A DNA stretch of 64,000 nt from Pedobacter soli (GCF_900101435.1 NZ_FMZH01000013.1:62001-126000); one strand, 5' to 3'. Counted from the first letter of the stretch, positions 46,204 through 54,915 are shown. Program-made: numbers and translations. The notes: generated from the sequence alone by a model not told the origin.

Positions 46204-46958
46204 AATGTCTTAAATGAGAGGTGAGTTAGTGTTTTTGTTAAACTCGTTTTTGAAGTCGTAGCTGTCGGGATCATACTGACCTTTGAAAAGAAACAGCTCA
46301 GCATAGATAATAATTTATTTGTTTTTTTATTCCGGTCTAATTGATTTTTATCCTTCACAAAACTAGAGAAAAGAAAATCCTGTCTGCTGTGCATTGGGGT
46401 AAGGTGTTCATGCTTTTTGGATGCTATTTGGGTAAATCCATTTTTGAAAACCTCCTGCAGCCCCTTCTCATCATATCTGAATACAGGCAGGGCACTGCAC
46501 TTTTCAGGGCCGGTAGGGGAAAACGTAGCCATAATCAGGTAGTCATCAGTAAACTGCTGTGCCATTGCAACATAACGTTCGATGTCTCCTGCTAAATTAA
46601 GGAAGTGAAAAGTGGCACGGTCATGCCAGATTGCATAAGTTCGTTGCGGCTCAAATTCCACCACGTCAGCAACTATCCAATGGACTTGACCAGCCAGATC
46701 TCCAAGTTTTCCCTTCGCTTTTTGTAAAGCCCGGGCAGATATATCAACTACCGTAATATTGGTGTAGCCCTCCTGAAGCAGGAAATCTACAAGCAGGCTG
46801 TCACCTCCTCCGATATCGATTATCGGAGCGGATTTGTCAAGAGCGAAGCCCTTTATCATTTCCATTGAAACTACCGGATAGTTTTGCGTCCAGCTGACCT
46901 GGTCAGGACTTTTTTCAAGGTAGACCTTCTCCCAGTGCAATTTTTTCCTATTGTCCAT
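46200..46958 (-). CDS. Class I SAM-dependent methyltransferase
   Basis: A 252-residue enzyme. It opens with HWEKVYLEKSPDQVSWTQNY, typical of small-molecule or thiol methyltransferases, and has the SAM motifs IIDIGGGDSLLVDFLL and ITVVDISARALQKAKGKL. Conserved function seems complete by the FLFSSF strand near residue 203; the remaining 45 residues, polar and Thr/Lys-rich, look like an extension. The stop overlaps the next start (ATGA type). Position between MBL/rhodanese and YeeE genes suggests methylation of sulfide or a thiol, by inference. Confidence 0.85.
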   Translation of the reverse strand: MDNRKKLHWEKVYLEKSPDQVSWTQNYPVVSMEMIKGFALDKSAPIIDIGGGDSLLVDFLLQEGYTNITVVDISARALQKAKGKLGDLAGQVHWIVADVVEFEPQRTYAIWHDRATFHFLNLAGDIERYVAMAQQFTDDYLIMATFSPTGPEKCSALPVFRYDEKGLQEVFKNGFTQIASKKHEHLTPMHSRQDFLFSSFVKDKNQLDRNKKTNKLLSMLSCFFSKVSMIPTATTSKTSLTKTLTHLSFKTL

Positions 46959-46965
46959 CTCCTGA

Positions 46966-48384
46966 TTATTTTAAGGTACTTGGGCATACAAAGGCTGTAG
47001 TCGGTATATGTCCGTTAAGCTGAATAGCCTTAAAACCACCTGCGATGTCGATGAGGTTGTGGTATCCCCGTGAGCGCATAATGGAATTGAAAATTACAGA
47101 ACGGTAACCGCCGGCACAGTGGACAAAGTAGGTCTTGTTTTTATCGATGCTGCCAAAGGTTTCGTTGATATAATCGAGGGGAAGATTTGCTGCACCCTCA
47201 ACATGTTCGCTCGAAAACTCGTTTGCTTTTCTAACATCCAGGATGGTTATTTGGGCTGTTTCCATCATTTCGACCATTTTTTCTACAGAAATGGATTTTA
47301 TCTCGTCGGTTTCTTTATTGGCCTCTTTCCAGCTGTCAAAACCGCCATCGAGAAAACCTACTGCGCCATCAAATCCTACTCTGGATAACCTGGTGAGTAC
47401 TTCTTCATTTCTGCCCTCATCAGTTATGAGTAAAATAGGCTGTTTGATATTCGGGATCAATGTTCCCACCCATGGTGCAAAGTTTCCATCTATACCGATA
47501 TTGATCGAATTCGGGATAAAGCCCCCTACATAAACCTGAGGATCTCTGGTATCGAGAATTACTGCGCCAGTTTCATTTGCCAAACGCTCAAAAGCCTCTG
47601 GGGATAGCGCCTGCATGCCTCTTTCGATCACCTTATCCAAATTATCGTATCCATGTATATTCATCATCACATTTTCCGGGAAGTAAGCCGGGGGAGGTAG
47701 TAGCCCATTGGTAACCTCCCTGATAAACGCTTCTCTTGACATGTCTGCCCTCAGCGCATAATTGGTTTTCTTTTGATTTCCTAAAAGATCTGTGGTTTCT
47801 TTGCTCATGTTCTTTCCGCATGCACTGCCTGCCCCGTGTGCAGGATAAACCATGATGTCATCGCTTAATGGCATGATTTTGTCTCGTAAAGAATCAAACA
47901 GATAGCCTGCAAGCATTTCACCGGCTAATTCGCTGATTAGTTTTTGTGCCAAATCGGGCCTTCCTACATCGCCTATAAAAAGGGTATCGCCAGAAAATAG
48001 TGCAATTTCTTTTCCGTGCTCATCGCTCAACAAAAAGCAGGTGCTTTCCATCGTGTGTCCTGGAGTGTGCAGGATTTTGATTTTTGCATCCCCGAGTTGC
48101 AATACCTCTCCATCTTTCACACTGTAAAATTCAAAGTCAGGTTTTGCATTTGGCCCATAGACAATTTTCGCACCGCTTGCTTTGGCCAGATCGATGTGCC
48201 CGGATACAAAATCGGCATGAAAATGGGTTTCCAGCACGTATTTGATTTTTGCATGGCTTTTTTTGGCACGCTCTATATATGGCCTGAATTCGCGAAGCGG
48301 GTCAATAATTGCCGCCTCTCCATTGCTTTCGATGTAATAGGCACCCTGTGCCAAACATCCGGTATAAATTTGTTCTATAATCAT
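46966..48384 (-). CDS. MBL-fold persulfide dioxygenase-like protein with two rhodanese domains
   Basis: A 472-residue protein. Residues 1-240 form a metallo-beta-lactamase fold with the metal motif THFHADFVSGHIDLAKASG, HTPGHTMEST and FSGDTLFIGDVGRPDL, typical of ETHE1/BlhA-type persulfide dioxygenases (the usual second His of HxHxDH is Phe here). Rhodanese domain 1 (about 260-355) lacks the active cysteine. Domain 2 (about 370-460) has the sulfur-accepting loop VHCAGGYRSVIF. It would oxidise or transfer sulfane sulfur in the cytoplasm. First gene of the operon, with a CRP-type palindrome 50 bp upstream of its ATG. Confidence 0.92.
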   Translation of the reverse strand: MIIEQIYTGCLAQGAYYIESNGEAAIIDPLREFRPYIERAKKSHAKIKYVLETHFHADFVSGHIDLAKASGAKIVYGPNAKPDFEFYSVKDGEVLQLGDAKIKILHTPGHTMESTCFLLSDEHGKEIALFSGDTLFIGDVGRPDLAQKLISELAGEMLAGYLFDSLRDKIMPLSDDIMVYPAHGAGSACGKNMSKETTDLLGNQKKTNYALRADMSREAFIREVTNGLLPPPAYFPENVMMNIHGYDNLDKVIERGMQALSPEAFERLANETGAVILDTRDPQVYVGGFIPNSINIGIDGNFAPWVGTLIPNIKQPILLITDEGRNEEVLTRLSRVGFDGAVGFLDGGFDSWKEANKETDEIKSISVEKMVEMMETAQITILDVRKANEFSSEHVEGAANLPLDYINETFGSIDKNKTYFVHCAGGYRSVIFNSIMRSRGYHNLIDIAGGFKAIQLNGHIPTTAFVCPSTLK

Positions 48385-48403
48385 GCTGATTAAATTAATA
48401 TGT

Positions 48404-48411
48404 CAAAATTA
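48404..48411 (-). promoter_or_regulatory. -7 box of the MBL/rhodanese operon
   Basis: On the minus strand TAATTTTG matches the TAnnTTTG consensus, 20 bp before the ATG. The palindrome at 48434-48447 is centred 36.5 bp upstream of its final base. Confidence 0.6.
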
Positions 48412-48433
48412 ATACTTCGGGATCTCCTTGTTG

Positions 48434-48447
48434 GTGACTTTTGTCAC
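48434..48447. promoter_or_regulatory. CRP/FNR-type binding site, copy 1
   Basis: GTGACTTTTGTCAC is a perfect inverted repeat with a 4-bp spacer; with its flanks it fits the CRP pattern TGTGA-N6-TCAC. It is identical, with flanking bases, to the site at 49315. Placed near -42 relative to the predicted start, it suits a class II activator such as the product of the Crp/Fnr gene at 49391. Confidence 0.8.
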
Positions 48448-48470
48448 ACAGCCTTTCCGCTGTCTACTTG

Positions 48471-49268
48471 TTATTTGAACAGCACTTCTTTGAGGATAAT
48501 GTAGCAACCCATGACCAGTATAAACCAGCCGAAACCTTTTTTTAGTTTTCCTCCATCTATTTTTTTATTTATGATTCCTCCAATCACAATGCCGGCAATG
48601 GCTACAATAGTGATTTTAGACAGAAACATCCAGTCAATGGCAAAATGCCCAATGTCACCGGTAAAGCCAATCAGCGAGTTAAGTGCAATAATAAAAAGCG
48701 AAGTGCCAACGGCCTCTTTCATGGGTAAACCCACAAGAATAACAAGGGTTGGAATAAGTAAAAAGCCGCCCCCGGCACCCAGCAGGCCAGTTGCTAAACC
48801 TATAGCGAGCCCATAGAGCAGAAGTTTCGCGAGCTGAAATTTAGGCCTTTGTATCCGGGAATCCTCCTGTGCTTTTCCTCCTTTTATCATAGTGCTCGCA
48901 GCTGCAACCATTAGGACCGCAAAGAACACCATCATGAGGATATTTTCCGTGAGCTCGAAATCGCCAATCATTAAGATCGTTTTAGGAATGAGGGGAATAA
49001 TGAATTTACGGGTTAAAAATACCGTTGAGATAGATGCGCTGCCAAAGAGCAATGCAGTTTTCATATTCACCAATCCTCGCTTAAAATTCCCGAGCGTACC
49101 CGCTAAACTGCTAGTGCCCACAATAAATAATGAATAAGAGGTAGCCAGTAGGGGATTAATGCCGAACAGGTACACCAGTACAGGCATGGTTAAGATTGAG
49201 CCGCCGCCGCCAATTAAGCCAAGCGAGATTCCAATTAGAGCAGCGGCGAGGTATGCAATGATTTCCAT
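48471..49268 (-). CDS. TauE/SafE-family sulfite or sulfur-compound exporter
   Basis: A 265-residue membrane protein with about eight segments and the repeated family motif: LIGISLGLIGGGGSILTMPV near the start and LATGLLGAGGGFLLIPTLVI in the second half. The family exports sulfite and related organosulfur anions. It has its own promoter with a CRP-type palindrome, lies 87 bp upstream of the MBL/rhodanese operon on the same strand, and would remove the sulfite that persulfide oxidation makes. Confidence 0.92.
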   Translation of the reverse strand: MEIIAYLAAALIGISLGLIGGGGSILTMPVLVYLFGINPLLATSYSLFIVGTSSLAGTLGNFKRGLVNMKTALLFGSASISTVFLTRKFIIPLIPKTILMIGDFELTENILMMVFFAVLMVAAASTMIKGGKAQEDSRIQRPKFQLAKLLLYGLAIGLATGLLGAGGGFLLIPTLVILVGLPMKEAVGTSLFIIALNSLIGFTGDIGHFAIDWMFLSKITIVAIAGIVIGGIINKKIDGGKLKKGFGWFILVMGCYIILKEVLFK

Positions 49269-49284
49269 TCTTTTGTTTTTTTAA

Positions 49285-49292
49285 CAAAAATC
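49285..49292 (-). promoter_or_regulatory. -7 box of the tauE-like gene
   Basis: On the minus strand GATTTTTG, one mismatch from TAnnTTTG, lies at exactly the same distance (36.5 bp) from the centre of its palindrome as in the MBL operon promoter. Confidence 0.5.
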
Positions 49293-49314
49293 AGCATATC
49301 ATATACCAATGTTG

Positions 49315-49328
49315 GTGACTTTTGTCAC
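49315..49328. promoter_or_regulatory. CRP/FNR-type binding site, copy 2
   Basis: GTGACTTTTGTCAC, identical to 48434-48447 and embedded in the same flanks (TGTTGG before, AC after). It stands upstream of the tauE-like gene. Confidence 0.8.
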
Positions 49329-49390
49329 ACTCGGTTTCTTGAAACAAAATGATGCACCCTTGCTGCGCGGAAATCAACTCTTTGTTTTGA

Positions 49391-50038
49391 CTAGGGTTTA
49401 CCCAGGTACTCGATGTAATTCCTGTACATCATGATCTCTCCGGCCTGCTCCATTTTTTTTAGCAGCCTGGAAATTACTTCTCTGGATGTGTTCAGATCCG
49501 ATGCGATTTCACTATGCGTAAGGTGAAGTTGCTTTGTATTTAAATCTCCTGCTTGTTTTTTAAGGTAGAATGCCAATCGCTCATCCATTGCCTTAAAAGC
49601 AATATTGTCGATGACAAAAAGCAGTTCCTCAAAACGCATCCGGTAGGTTTCCATCACAAAGTAATACCAGCTCTTATAATCCCGCATCAAGGTATCCATC
49701 AGGGCGATGGGGATCATGAGTACCCTGGCTTTTTCGATCGCCTTTGCCATCACCTCACTGGTTTCTTGTCTGGTTGCGCAGATCATCGAAAGCGCACATG
49801 CATCTCCAGGCTGAAGGTAGTACATGAAGAATTCCTGTCCGTCTTCCCCTTCCCTGTAGAGTTTGACCGTGCCCTCTACAACAAGCATCGTGGAGCGCAT
49901 ATTCTGTCCGGTTTGCATCAGCCTTTCTTCTCTCTGAAAATCCCTGAGCAATGCATTCGCAGCAAGTATAGTCTTCAATGCAGGCTCAAACTGGGGGAAA
50001 AGCCTGTCAATGTACTGCGTAATTGTTGTATCTTTCAT
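49391..50038 (-). CDS. Crp/Fnr-family transcriptional regulator
   Basis: A 215-residue regulator with an N-terminal cyclic-nucleotide-binding-like beta-roll (residues 20-130) and a C-terminal winged helix. The recognition helix THSEIASDLNTSREVISRLL keeps the Arg-Glu-x3-Arg pattern of E. coli CRP, which reads TGTGA/TCACA, matching the two palindromes downstream. Cysteines in ACALSMICATRQE could serve as redox or persulfide sensors, by inference. It lies upstream of its presumed targets on the same strand. The effector is unknown. Confidence 0.92.
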   Translation of the reverse strand: MKDTTITQYIDRLFPQFEPALKTILAANALLRDFQREERLMQTGQNMRSTMLVVEGTVKLYREGEDGQEFFMYYLQPGDACALSMICATRQETSEVMAKAIEKARVLMIPIALMDTLMRDYKSWYYFVMETYRMRFEELLFVIDNIAFKAMDERLAFYLKKQAGDLNTKQLHLTHSEIASDLNTSREVISRLLKKMEQAGEIMMYRNYIEYLGKP

Positions 50039-50323
50039 GAAGGGTATTTTGGATTTGAAATATTATCATACTAAAATTCTCTCCTTTTCGTGAGCGCTGG
50101 AAATTTAGCAAAAGATTCAGTATGAATGTATCTTTTGAAAACGCAGACTACTCAAAATTAGAATTCTTGAATAAATTGGTAACCTTATCAAGTGGGGCAA
50201 TTGAGCTCGCCCAAACCATCCCAAGTGGATAAATAAACGGTATATCTGTATGGTACTGTCCATTGGTAAAATGGATAATTTTTTTGCTCCGATAAACTTA
50301 CTCCAATATCATTAATGCAGTAT
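50039..50323. other. Intergenic stretch
   Basis: No gene is recognised between the BLUF gene and the Crp/Fnr gene. The promoter region of the latter lacks a copy of the palindrome, so it shows no sign of autoregulation. Confidence 0.5.
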
Positions 50324-50788
50324 TTAGAAATCAAAATTACTGTTTATCTCGTAAAAACTTTTCAATAAGGTCAAGCTATGAATAGCGTTATTTACTCCAT
50401 CTTCTGTCAGTAAGGTTTCATCCAGCTCAAAAAAGCCTGGAATGGACTCATGGTTTGAGGCTCTCCCGGATTTAAAGCCCATTGTCCAACCCGGAAATGA
50501 TCGGGACTGGGTTTCCCCAGAACGCAATAAAAGAACGCCCTGATTTCGTTCATCTTTTAAAATCCGATCATAAATTAAGCGGACATTAGTTTCATTACCC
50601 TCCAATAGCTGGATGAAGCGTCCTTCAAAACCTTCTATGAAATTTGTTTCCATATATAACAACATCCCTGTTAATCCCAGCAGATTGTTGTTCGTTCTGG
50701 ATTGTTCCAAAAGTGCAATCAGTTCAGCATCCTTCAATAACTTTTTTGCCCGGCTGGTATAAACCAGATAAAATAACGTTGTTTCCAT
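50324..50788 (-). CDS. BLUF-domain blue-light photoreceptor
   Basis: A 154-residue flavin-binding protein. The BLUF domain fills residues 1-100: FYLVYTS (key Tyr near residue 8), NNNLLGLTGMLLY (Asn that binds FAD), FIQLLEGNE (Gln of the light-switching hydrogen-bond network) and PGWTMGF (Trp/Met on the last strand). A short helical tail follows. There is no output domain, so it should signal by protein contact. The next gene upstream on the same strand is the helix-turn-helix/coiled-coil gene at 51021, a possible partner. Confidence 0.93.
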   Translation of the reverse strand: METTLFYLVYTSRAKKLLKDAELIALLEQSRTNNNLLGLTGMLLYMETNFIEGFEGRFIQLLEGNETNVRLIYDRILKDERNQGVLLLRSGETQSRSFPGWTMGFKSGRASNHESIPGFFELDETLLTEDGVNNAIHSLTLLKSFYEINSNFDF

Positions 50789-51020
50789 TTAAAATGTATT
50801 CTGGCTAAAGCTAAACATAATACCCGGAAATTACTTACATCTGGAAGGTGCTGGGCAAGGTCCTCTCTAGGCTACGAACAGGGATTAAGATGGCAGCAGC
50901 CTGCATCAATTGCTTAAAGCAGTCTTTTTAGGCTATAGCAAATTACGATGGGTTAATACCGAAAGGGAACTGCGTCGGGGAAGAAAAATGTTGTTTCCCT
51001 GGTATTTACTTCTTCCCAAA

Positions 51021-51398
51021 TTATCGGTATTGGACTTTTTCGAGCAAGGAGACCGTATGGGAAAGGTTTTGGATCATTTTATCCTTGAGTTCGATAGTTT
51101 TGTTCTTTTCACTCAACAGGCTTTTTAATCTTTTGATTTCTTCTGCTGATGCTTGTGTTTCCTTTTGACTGAGATCGGAAAATAACTTGCCCTTTTCGTA
51201 ATAGCTGAAAAAGTTATAGCCGAGTATTTCGCTCACTGTCGCAAGCAGCGAAACATCAAGGCTTGAGCTATTGATGATGTCCTGAGCCTTGTTTTTACTA
51301 ATGGCCATTTTTTCTGCGAACGTCGATACCGAAATTCCACTGATCTTCATTTCCTTCCAGATCATCAATCCTATATGTACACTCATTATTGTCGGCAT
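51021..51398 (-). CDS. Helix-turn-helix protein with C-terminal coiled coil
   Basis: A 125-residue protein. Residues 8-60 look like an XRE-type helix-turn-helix (ISVSTFAEKMAISKNKAQDI, SSLDVSLLATVSEILGYNFF), and 75-125 form a long coiled coil (SAEEIKRLKSLLSEKNKTIE). Such phage-repressor-like proteins are common in Bacteroidota mobile DNA. ATG 51398 is used; ATG 51386 is also possible. It is divergent from the response regulator gene at 51554. Confidence 0.75.
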   Translation of the reverse strand: MPTIMSVHIGLMIWKEMKISGISVSTFAEKMAISKNKAQDIINSSSLDVSLLATVSEILGYNFFSYYEKGKLFSDLSQKETQASAEEIKRLKSLLSEKNKTIELKDKMIQNLSHTVSLLEKVQYR

Positions 51399-51553
51399 TT
51401 TACAATTCAAATTACCTAAATGTTAGCCTATTCCTGAAAAAATATTGTTAATCATAATGAGTCTAATTATAATTTTTATTTGAATAGGTAATTCAGGTTG
51501 TTTTTCTGGAAACTTCAAAATGTCTTCAATATCTTAACAGATATTTGGTTATT

Positions 51554-52231
51554 ATGAAGATTTTAATCGTCGAGGATGAGCTCAGCCTCCAAAAGAGTAT
51601 CAATGAGTACCTAAGTGGACTGGGAAATACCTGCAGTGCAGCAGGCTCCTATGCCCAGGCTTTGGAAAGACTTGATTTGTATCATTATGACTGCATCCTT
51701 TTGGATCTTGGCCTGGGGGATGGGGAAGGCCTGCAACTGCTCAGCTACCTGAAAAGGACCAAAAGAGCTGAGGGGGTGATTATTATCTCGGCCAGGAACT
51801 CTCTTGACGATAAGCTCATTGGCCTTGGACTTGGGGCCGATGATTACCTGACAAAACCCTTCCATCTCTCGGAGCTAAACGCCAGGATACTTGCTATCGT
51901 GCGCAGGAAGAGTGCTCAAGGGGAGCATAAGATTGCTTTTCGGGAGATTTCAATCGACCTTGATGCCAAGGAGGTAAAGGTAAGCGGAGAACTGGTGCAC
52001 ATGACCAAAAAAGAGTTTGACCTGTTGCTGTATTTCCTTGCCAACAAGGGTAAAGTGATTTCCAAATCCGCTGCCGTGGAACATATCTGGGGAGATGATG
52101 CTGACATGGCCGATAGCTTCGATTTTATTTATACCCATATCCGCAACATTAGAAAAAAGCTGATGGATGCCGGAAGTGGCGATTATTTTCAAACGGTTTA
52201 TGGTGTAGGTTATAGGTTTATCAGCGAATGA
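51554..52231 (+). CDS. OmpR/PhoB-type response regulator
   Basis: A 225-residue regulator. The receiver has ILIVEDELS, CILLDLGLGDGEG (phosphorylated Asp near residue 51) and DDYLTKPFHLSELNAR; the winged helix contains VHMTKKEFDLLLYFLANKGK and SFDFIYTHIRNIRKKL, ending YGVGYRFISE. ATG 51554 (MKILIVEDE) is preferred to TTG 51545. It overlaps the kinase gene by 4 bp. This CusR-like class often controls metal or envelope-stress genes; the co-directional redox cluster downstream is the likely target. Confidence 0.95.
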   Translation: MKILIVEDELSLQKSINEYLSGLGNTCSAAGSYAQALERLDLYHYDCILLDLGLGDGEGLQLLSYLKRTKRAEGVIIISARNSLDDKLIGLGLGADDYLTKPFHLSELNARILAIVRRKSAQGEHKIAFREISIDLDAKEVKVSGELVHMTKKEFDLLLYFLANKGKVISKSAAVEHIWGDDADMADSFDFIYTHIRNIRKKLMDAGSGDYFQTVYGVGYRFISE

Positions 52232-53481
52232 AGCTTTTCTCAAAATATAACCGTATACTGATACTGATAAGTTTTTTAGGGCTTATAGTGATCGGTACCC
52301 TTTTTTACCAAATGCTTATTTTTTACCTAAACCGTCAGCTCGACCACGACCTGGTAGAAGAGGCAACAGAGGTTAAGGAGTATTCCACAGGTGGGAAATT
52401 TTATTCCCCGCACGAATTTGAAGACCTGATTGTGCAATACCACCGCATAAAATCTACCAGGTCATACAGCATTTATGGGGACACCCTATTTTATAATCCG
52501 GTGAAGCGCCGCAATGAACACGCGCGGTTTCTACGCGCGGAAATGGAGCTCAATGGCTTACCTTATCAGATCCTGGTGATCGCCTCCAAAATGGAAAAAC
52601 AGGAGCAGATTAAAAACATATGCCTGATTATCCTGCTACCGGTTTGCTTACTGCTGATTGTTGTGCTATTGGTTAACCGTTTGCTACTTAAGAAAATCTG
52701 GGATCCTTTCGGTCAGCTGCTCCAGAATATTACTGATTTCAATATCAACCATGAGAAACCCTATAAATCGGTAGAAATGCCAGTAGCTGAGTTTCGGCAG
52801 CTCAATCAGGTCCTGGTAGATTTATCGGGAAAAGTCAAATCCGATTATGAAGAAATCAAGCTTTTTACCGAAAATGCCTCACATGAAATGATGACCCCAC
52901 TGGCAGTGATTAATTCACGGCTGGATAATATGCTGCAGTCCAATAATCTGGATACCCGGGAAGGCGAGATACTCGCTGAGTTATACCGGGCAACTTCCAA
53001 ATTAACCCGGTTGAACCAGTCCCTGTTATTACTGGTTAAAATAGATCATAATCTGCTGCAAGAGCAGCAGGAAATAGACCTTAGAACGCTTTTGAAAGAG
53101 AAAACGCTGTATTTTCAGGAACTTGTGCAACAGCGCAATATCACAATGGAGCTTAACCTATCACCGGCTGTGATAAGAGCCAACCGTCAGTTGATAGAGG
53201 TTCTAATTAACAACCTGTTCAGTAATGCTATCCGGCACAATTATGAAAAAGGCAGGATTGAGGTTTATCTGGATGCCGGGCAGCTTGTTTTTGCTAACAC
53301 TGGGCATAACCAGGCTTTAGATGCTGCTAAAATATTCGACCGGTTTTATAAAGACAGTACTTCAGATGGAACTGGACTTGGACTGGCGATTTTAAAACAG
53401 ATCTGTGCCCGTCAGTATTATCGCCTGAATTATGATTATCTGAACGACCTTCACACTTTTACGATCACTTTTAAACCTTAA
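52228..53481 (+). CDS. Sensor histidine kinase, partner of the OmpR-type regulator
   Basis: A 417-residue kinase with two membrane segments (about 10-30 and 137-156) flanking a periplasmic sensor of about 105 residues, then HisKA (NASHEMMTPLAVINSRLDNM, His near residue 213) and an ATPase domain (LIEVLINNLFSNAIRHNYEK, then DGTGLGLAILKQICARQYY). The small periplasmic domain fits sensing of envelope metals or redox state. The stop is 4 bp before the cytochrome gene, so the system and its presumed targets could share a transcript. Confidence 0.94.
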   Translation: MKLFSKYNRILILISFLGLIVIGTLFYQMLIFYLNRQLDHDLVEEATEVKEYSTGGKFYSPHEFEDLIVQYHRIKSTRSYSIYGDTLFYNPVKRRNEHARFLRAEMELNGLPYQILVIASKMEKQEQIKNICLIILLPVCLLLIVVLLVNRLLLKKIWDPFGQLLQNITDFNINHEKPYKSVEMPVAEFRQLNQVLVDLSGKVKSDYEEIKLFTENASHEMMTPLAVINSRLDNMLQSNNLDTREGEILAELYRATSKLTRLNQSLLLLVKIDHNLLQEQQEIDLRTLLKEKTLYFQELVQQRNITMELNLSPAVIRANRQLIEVLINNLFSNAIRHNYEKGRIEVYLDAGQLVFANTGHNQALDAAKIFDRFYKDSTSDGTGLGLAILKQICARQYYRLNYDYLNDLHTFTITFKP

Positions 53482-53485
53482 TGCT

Positions 53486-54148
53486 ATGTTAGATGCCCTT
53501 CCAATAATCCTTGAACCCAGCGGAAAAGCCAAAAGATATGCCCGCTCTACCAGGGTTTGGCACTGGCTAAACCTATTGATCATCTGCGGATCACTGGGGA
53601 CTGTTTTAGTCAATTCACTGCTCTTTGACCATGCCCAGCGTACTTTTGTTCGCTCAGAGCTGGCCAATGCCGGCGCTAATGTCAGCGATAAACAAGCTGC
53701 TGCAGTTTTGCACGGGCTGGAAGACCAGGTTTGGGCTTTTCACATTTATTTTGGCTATGCACTGACAGTACTTTTTTTATTCAGGCTGATTGCAGAATTT
53801 TTTCTATCCGCCGAACAGCGGATTTTTCCGAAACTAAAACGGGCATACCAAAATTTTTGGGTGCTAAAAAAATACCGTATCACTGCCAGGCATGAGCTCC
53901 TCGTTAAGGGATTATACCTGGTTTTCTACTTTTTGCTCCTAATTATGACGCTTACCGGACTACTGCTGGCATTCCAGGAGCAGACCGGGTTATCAAAGGA
54001 TGTAAACCATAGCATCAAGGAGTTCCACGGCTTTTCGATGTACCTGATCCTGGGCTTTATCCTGCTGCATATCGCAGGGGTAATCCTCGCCGAAAGAAAA
54101 GATGAAAAAGGAATGGTATCTGATATGATTGGCGGAGGTGATGCTTAG
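53486..54148 (+). CDS. Cytochrome b561-type membrane protein
   Basis: A 220-residue inner-membrane protein with four to five segments resembling the b-type cytochrome subunits of Ni-Fe hydrogenases and b561 proteins. Candidate haem-ligand histidines are in VWHWLNLLIICG, FHIYFGYALTVLFLF, EFHGFSMYLILGF and LLHIAGVILAE. It could pass electrons from the quinone pool to periplasmic partners. Start codon ATG 53486 is 4 bp after the kinase stop. Electron acceptor is unknown; the Rieske and flavin-linked proteins downstream are candidates. Confidence 0.88.
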   Translation: MLDALPIILEPSGKAKRYARSTRVWHWLNLLIICGSLGTVLVNSLLFDHAQRTFVRSELANAGANVSDKQAAAVLHGLEDQVWAFHIYFGYALTVLFLFRLIAEFFLSAEQRIFPKLKRAYQNFWVLKKYRITARHELLVKGLYLVFYFLLLIMTLTGLLLAFQEQTGLSKDVNHSIKEFHGFSMYLILGFILLHIAGVILAERKDEKGMVSDMIGGGDA

Positions 54149-54219
54149 TCGGCTTATTTTGCCGCAGCCCATCCCGGCTGATAAAAATGTGAATATGATA
54201 AACTTATAAAAGCACCCTT

Positions 54220-54915
54220 ATGATGAAAAGCCCGCACACCGAACAACACCTCAAAAGCTCGGCCTTTATTTCCGATATCGTTATCGGGATGAGCGATGGC
54301 CTTACCGTACCTTTCGCACTTGCTGCAGGGCTCAGTGCAGCGGTAAGCAGTAACCAGGTGATCATTACCGCAGGTGTAGCAGAAATCATTGCAGGTTGTA
54401 TTGCAATGGGCTTGGGAGGGTACCTGGCAGGAAAGACCGAACAGGAACATTATCAGAGTGAGCTCAAAAGGGAATATATCGAGGTAGAGCATCTGCCGGA
54501 AAAAGAAAAGGAAGAAGTGAAGGAAATTTTCGCGGGTTATGGGCTAGATGACCATGCCCAGGAAATGATCGTCTCGCAGCTCAGCAGCAATAAAGATCAT
54601 TGGGTGGATTTCATGATGAAGTTTGAGCTTGGACTGGAAAAACCAGATATAAACAGGGCGCGCAACAGCGCGGTAACTATCGGCCTTTCTTATTGCGCCG
54701 GAGGTATGCTGCCCCTTTCGGCATATTTTTTTACCACAAAACCCGTGGATGGACTGATCCTTTCAGCGGTACTGACTACCATCTGCCTTTTTGTGTTTGG
54801 TTTTTTTAAAAGTAAGCTAACAGGCCAGCCGCCGGTAAAAGGAGCCTTCAAAGTAACTTTAATAGGTTTGCTGGCTGCTGGTGCCGCGTTCATGATCGCC
54901 AGGGCCATTAGCTAA
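54220..54915 (+). CDS. VIT1/CCC1-family iron or manganese transporter
   Basis: A 231-residue transporter. It has the family start FISDIVIGMSDGLTVPFALA, the second segment ITAGVAEIIAGCIAMGLGGY and a cytoplasmic metal-binding loop rich in Glu (EHLPEKEKEEVKEIFAGYGL), followed by three more segments after IGLSYCAGGMLPL. Members move Fe2+ or Mn2+ out of the cytoplasm into a vacuole or the periplasm. Its place in a redox cluster suggests iron supply or relief of iron excess. Confidence 0.93.
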   Translation: MMKSPHTEQHLKSSAFISDIVIGMSDGLTVPFALAAGLSAAVSSNQVIITAGVAEIIAGCIAMGLGGYLAGKTEQEHYQSELKREYIEVEHLPEKEKEEVKEIFAGYGLDDHAQEMIVSQLSSNKDHWVDFMMKFELGLEKPDINRARNSAVTIGLSYCAGGMLPLSAYFFTTKPVDGLILSAVLTTICLFVFGFFKSKLTGQPPVKGAFKVTLIGLLAAGAAFMIARAIS

